6,922 nt of DNA from Bacteroidota bacterium (GTDB taxonomy: Bacteria; Bacteroidota; Bacteroidia; Flavobacteriales; Flavobacteriaceae): contig JAACDD010000052.1 in NCBI GenBank assembly GCA_009937085.1, positions 1 to 6,922 of the forward strand, in the 5' to 3' direction. The translations under genes and the position numbers were made by a program. Below the pieces are notes generated by a model. It worked only from the letters and a program-made list of their open reading frames with translations. It was not told the origin of the DNA and did no database searches. Positions 6,738 through 6,922 of this stretch are shown piece by piece (position 1 is the first letter of the stretch; each line of letters begins with the position of its first letter).

Positions 6738-6758
6738 GGAATCCATTGCATAGAGTAT

Positions 6759-6922
6759 ATGATAAAAATAAAATTAAACTTTTTAATGCCTATAATAGCG
6801 ATACTAAGCTTATTTTCAGTTAGTTGGTCGCAAAATATGTCCTTTATACATTCTGGGGTTAATGTTAATGACGAGAATTATATTCCCGACTTTAGTTATG
6901 CTGGCTACCATAATGGAAATAA
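6759..6922 (+). CDS. Start of an exported protein, divergent to the regulator (truncated by window edge)
   Basis: An ATG at 6759 opens a frame of 54 codons plus two bases that reaches the window end without a stop. Residues 1-24 form a clear Sec signal peptide: Lys3 and Lys5, a hydrophobic core at about 6-21, and a possible cleavage after SWS (22-24) before Gln25. There is no cysteine, so it is not a lipoprotein. The mature start holds a PDFSYAGYHNG block (43-53). I associate similar 'DFSYAGY' blocks with the N-termini of secreted Bacteroidota proteins in polysaccharide loci, some predicted as pectate-lyase-like beta-helix or DUF4955 proteins. That is recollection, not a search, and too little sequence is present to fix the family. 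A secreted uronan-degrading enzyme would suit the locus. The start is supported by the signal peptide and by the promoter-like elements upstream. Confidence 0.75.
   Translation, partial: MIKIKLNFLMPIIAILSLFSVSWSQNMSFIHSGVNVNDENYIPDFSYAGYHNGN

Noticed and set aside
6672..6758. A novel small RNA or riboswitch in the divergent gap
   Set aside because: No stable GC-containing stems can be seen. The short palindromes fit protein-binding sites better, and the predicted leaders are only about 10-20 nt.
1..6922. Mobile element, CRISPR, tRNA or defence system
   Set aside because: No transposase, integrase, terminal repeats, regular repeat-spacer pattern or tRNA-like cloverleaf was seen; every gene fits uronate metabolism, transport, regulation or export.

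Overview
The window looks like part of a polysaccharide (uronan) utilisation locus from a Bacteroidota genome, most likely a flavobacterium. The evidence is the AT-rich sequence, promoter-like elements of the Bacteroidota form (TTTG ~20 bp upstream of TAnnTTTG), the lack of convincing Shine-Dalgarno sequences, and a short-chain dehydrogenase of the type I remember from Bacteroidota genomes as 'gluconate 5-dehydrogenase'. The species cannot be named from the sequence.

Layout: nearly everything lies on the minus strand and is transcribed right to left. A LacI-family regulator (6671 to 5640, GTG start) comes first. After a 66-bp gap holding a good Bacteroidota promoter follow kduI, kduD, uxaC and the three genes of a TRAP transporter, dctP, dctQ and dctM. 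dctM runs off the left edge: 368 codons are present and roughly the last 60 are missing. From kduI onward the genes are packed end to end: a 3-nt gap, two 4-nt ATGA overlaps, a 2-nt gap and a 1-nt TAATG overlap. This strongly suggests one translationally coupled operon. On the right, an 87-bp divergent control region separates the regulator from a plus-strand gene whose first 54 codons are visible. They encode a Sec signal peptide and the start of an exported protein.

How the genes work together: KduI and KduD are the two classical steps that turn the 4,5-unsaturated uronate released by polysaccharide lyases (as 5-keto-4-deoxyuronate) into 2-keto-3-deoxygluconate (KDG). UxaC starts the parallel route for ordinary galacturonate or glucuronate. 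The TRAP transporter presumably brings uronate monomers across the inner membrane. Together they fit intake and early catabolism of both saturated and unsaturated uronates from pectin or a similar polymer. Genes for tagaturonate/fructuronate reduction, altronate/mannonate dehydration, KDG kinase and KDPG aldolase are not in the window.

Regulation: a perfect AAAACGTTTT palindrome and a one-mismatch copy 22 bp away overlap the putative -7 and -33 elements of the divergent plus-strand gene. A weaker copy sits inside the kduI promoter. The inference is that the local LacI-type protein controls both directions. I found no RNA genes, insertion sequences, CRISPR arrays or convincing terminators, and no stretch above 300 bases lacks a gene. 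The window reads as a known type of pathway with a somewhat unusual gene combination, not as an undescribed system.
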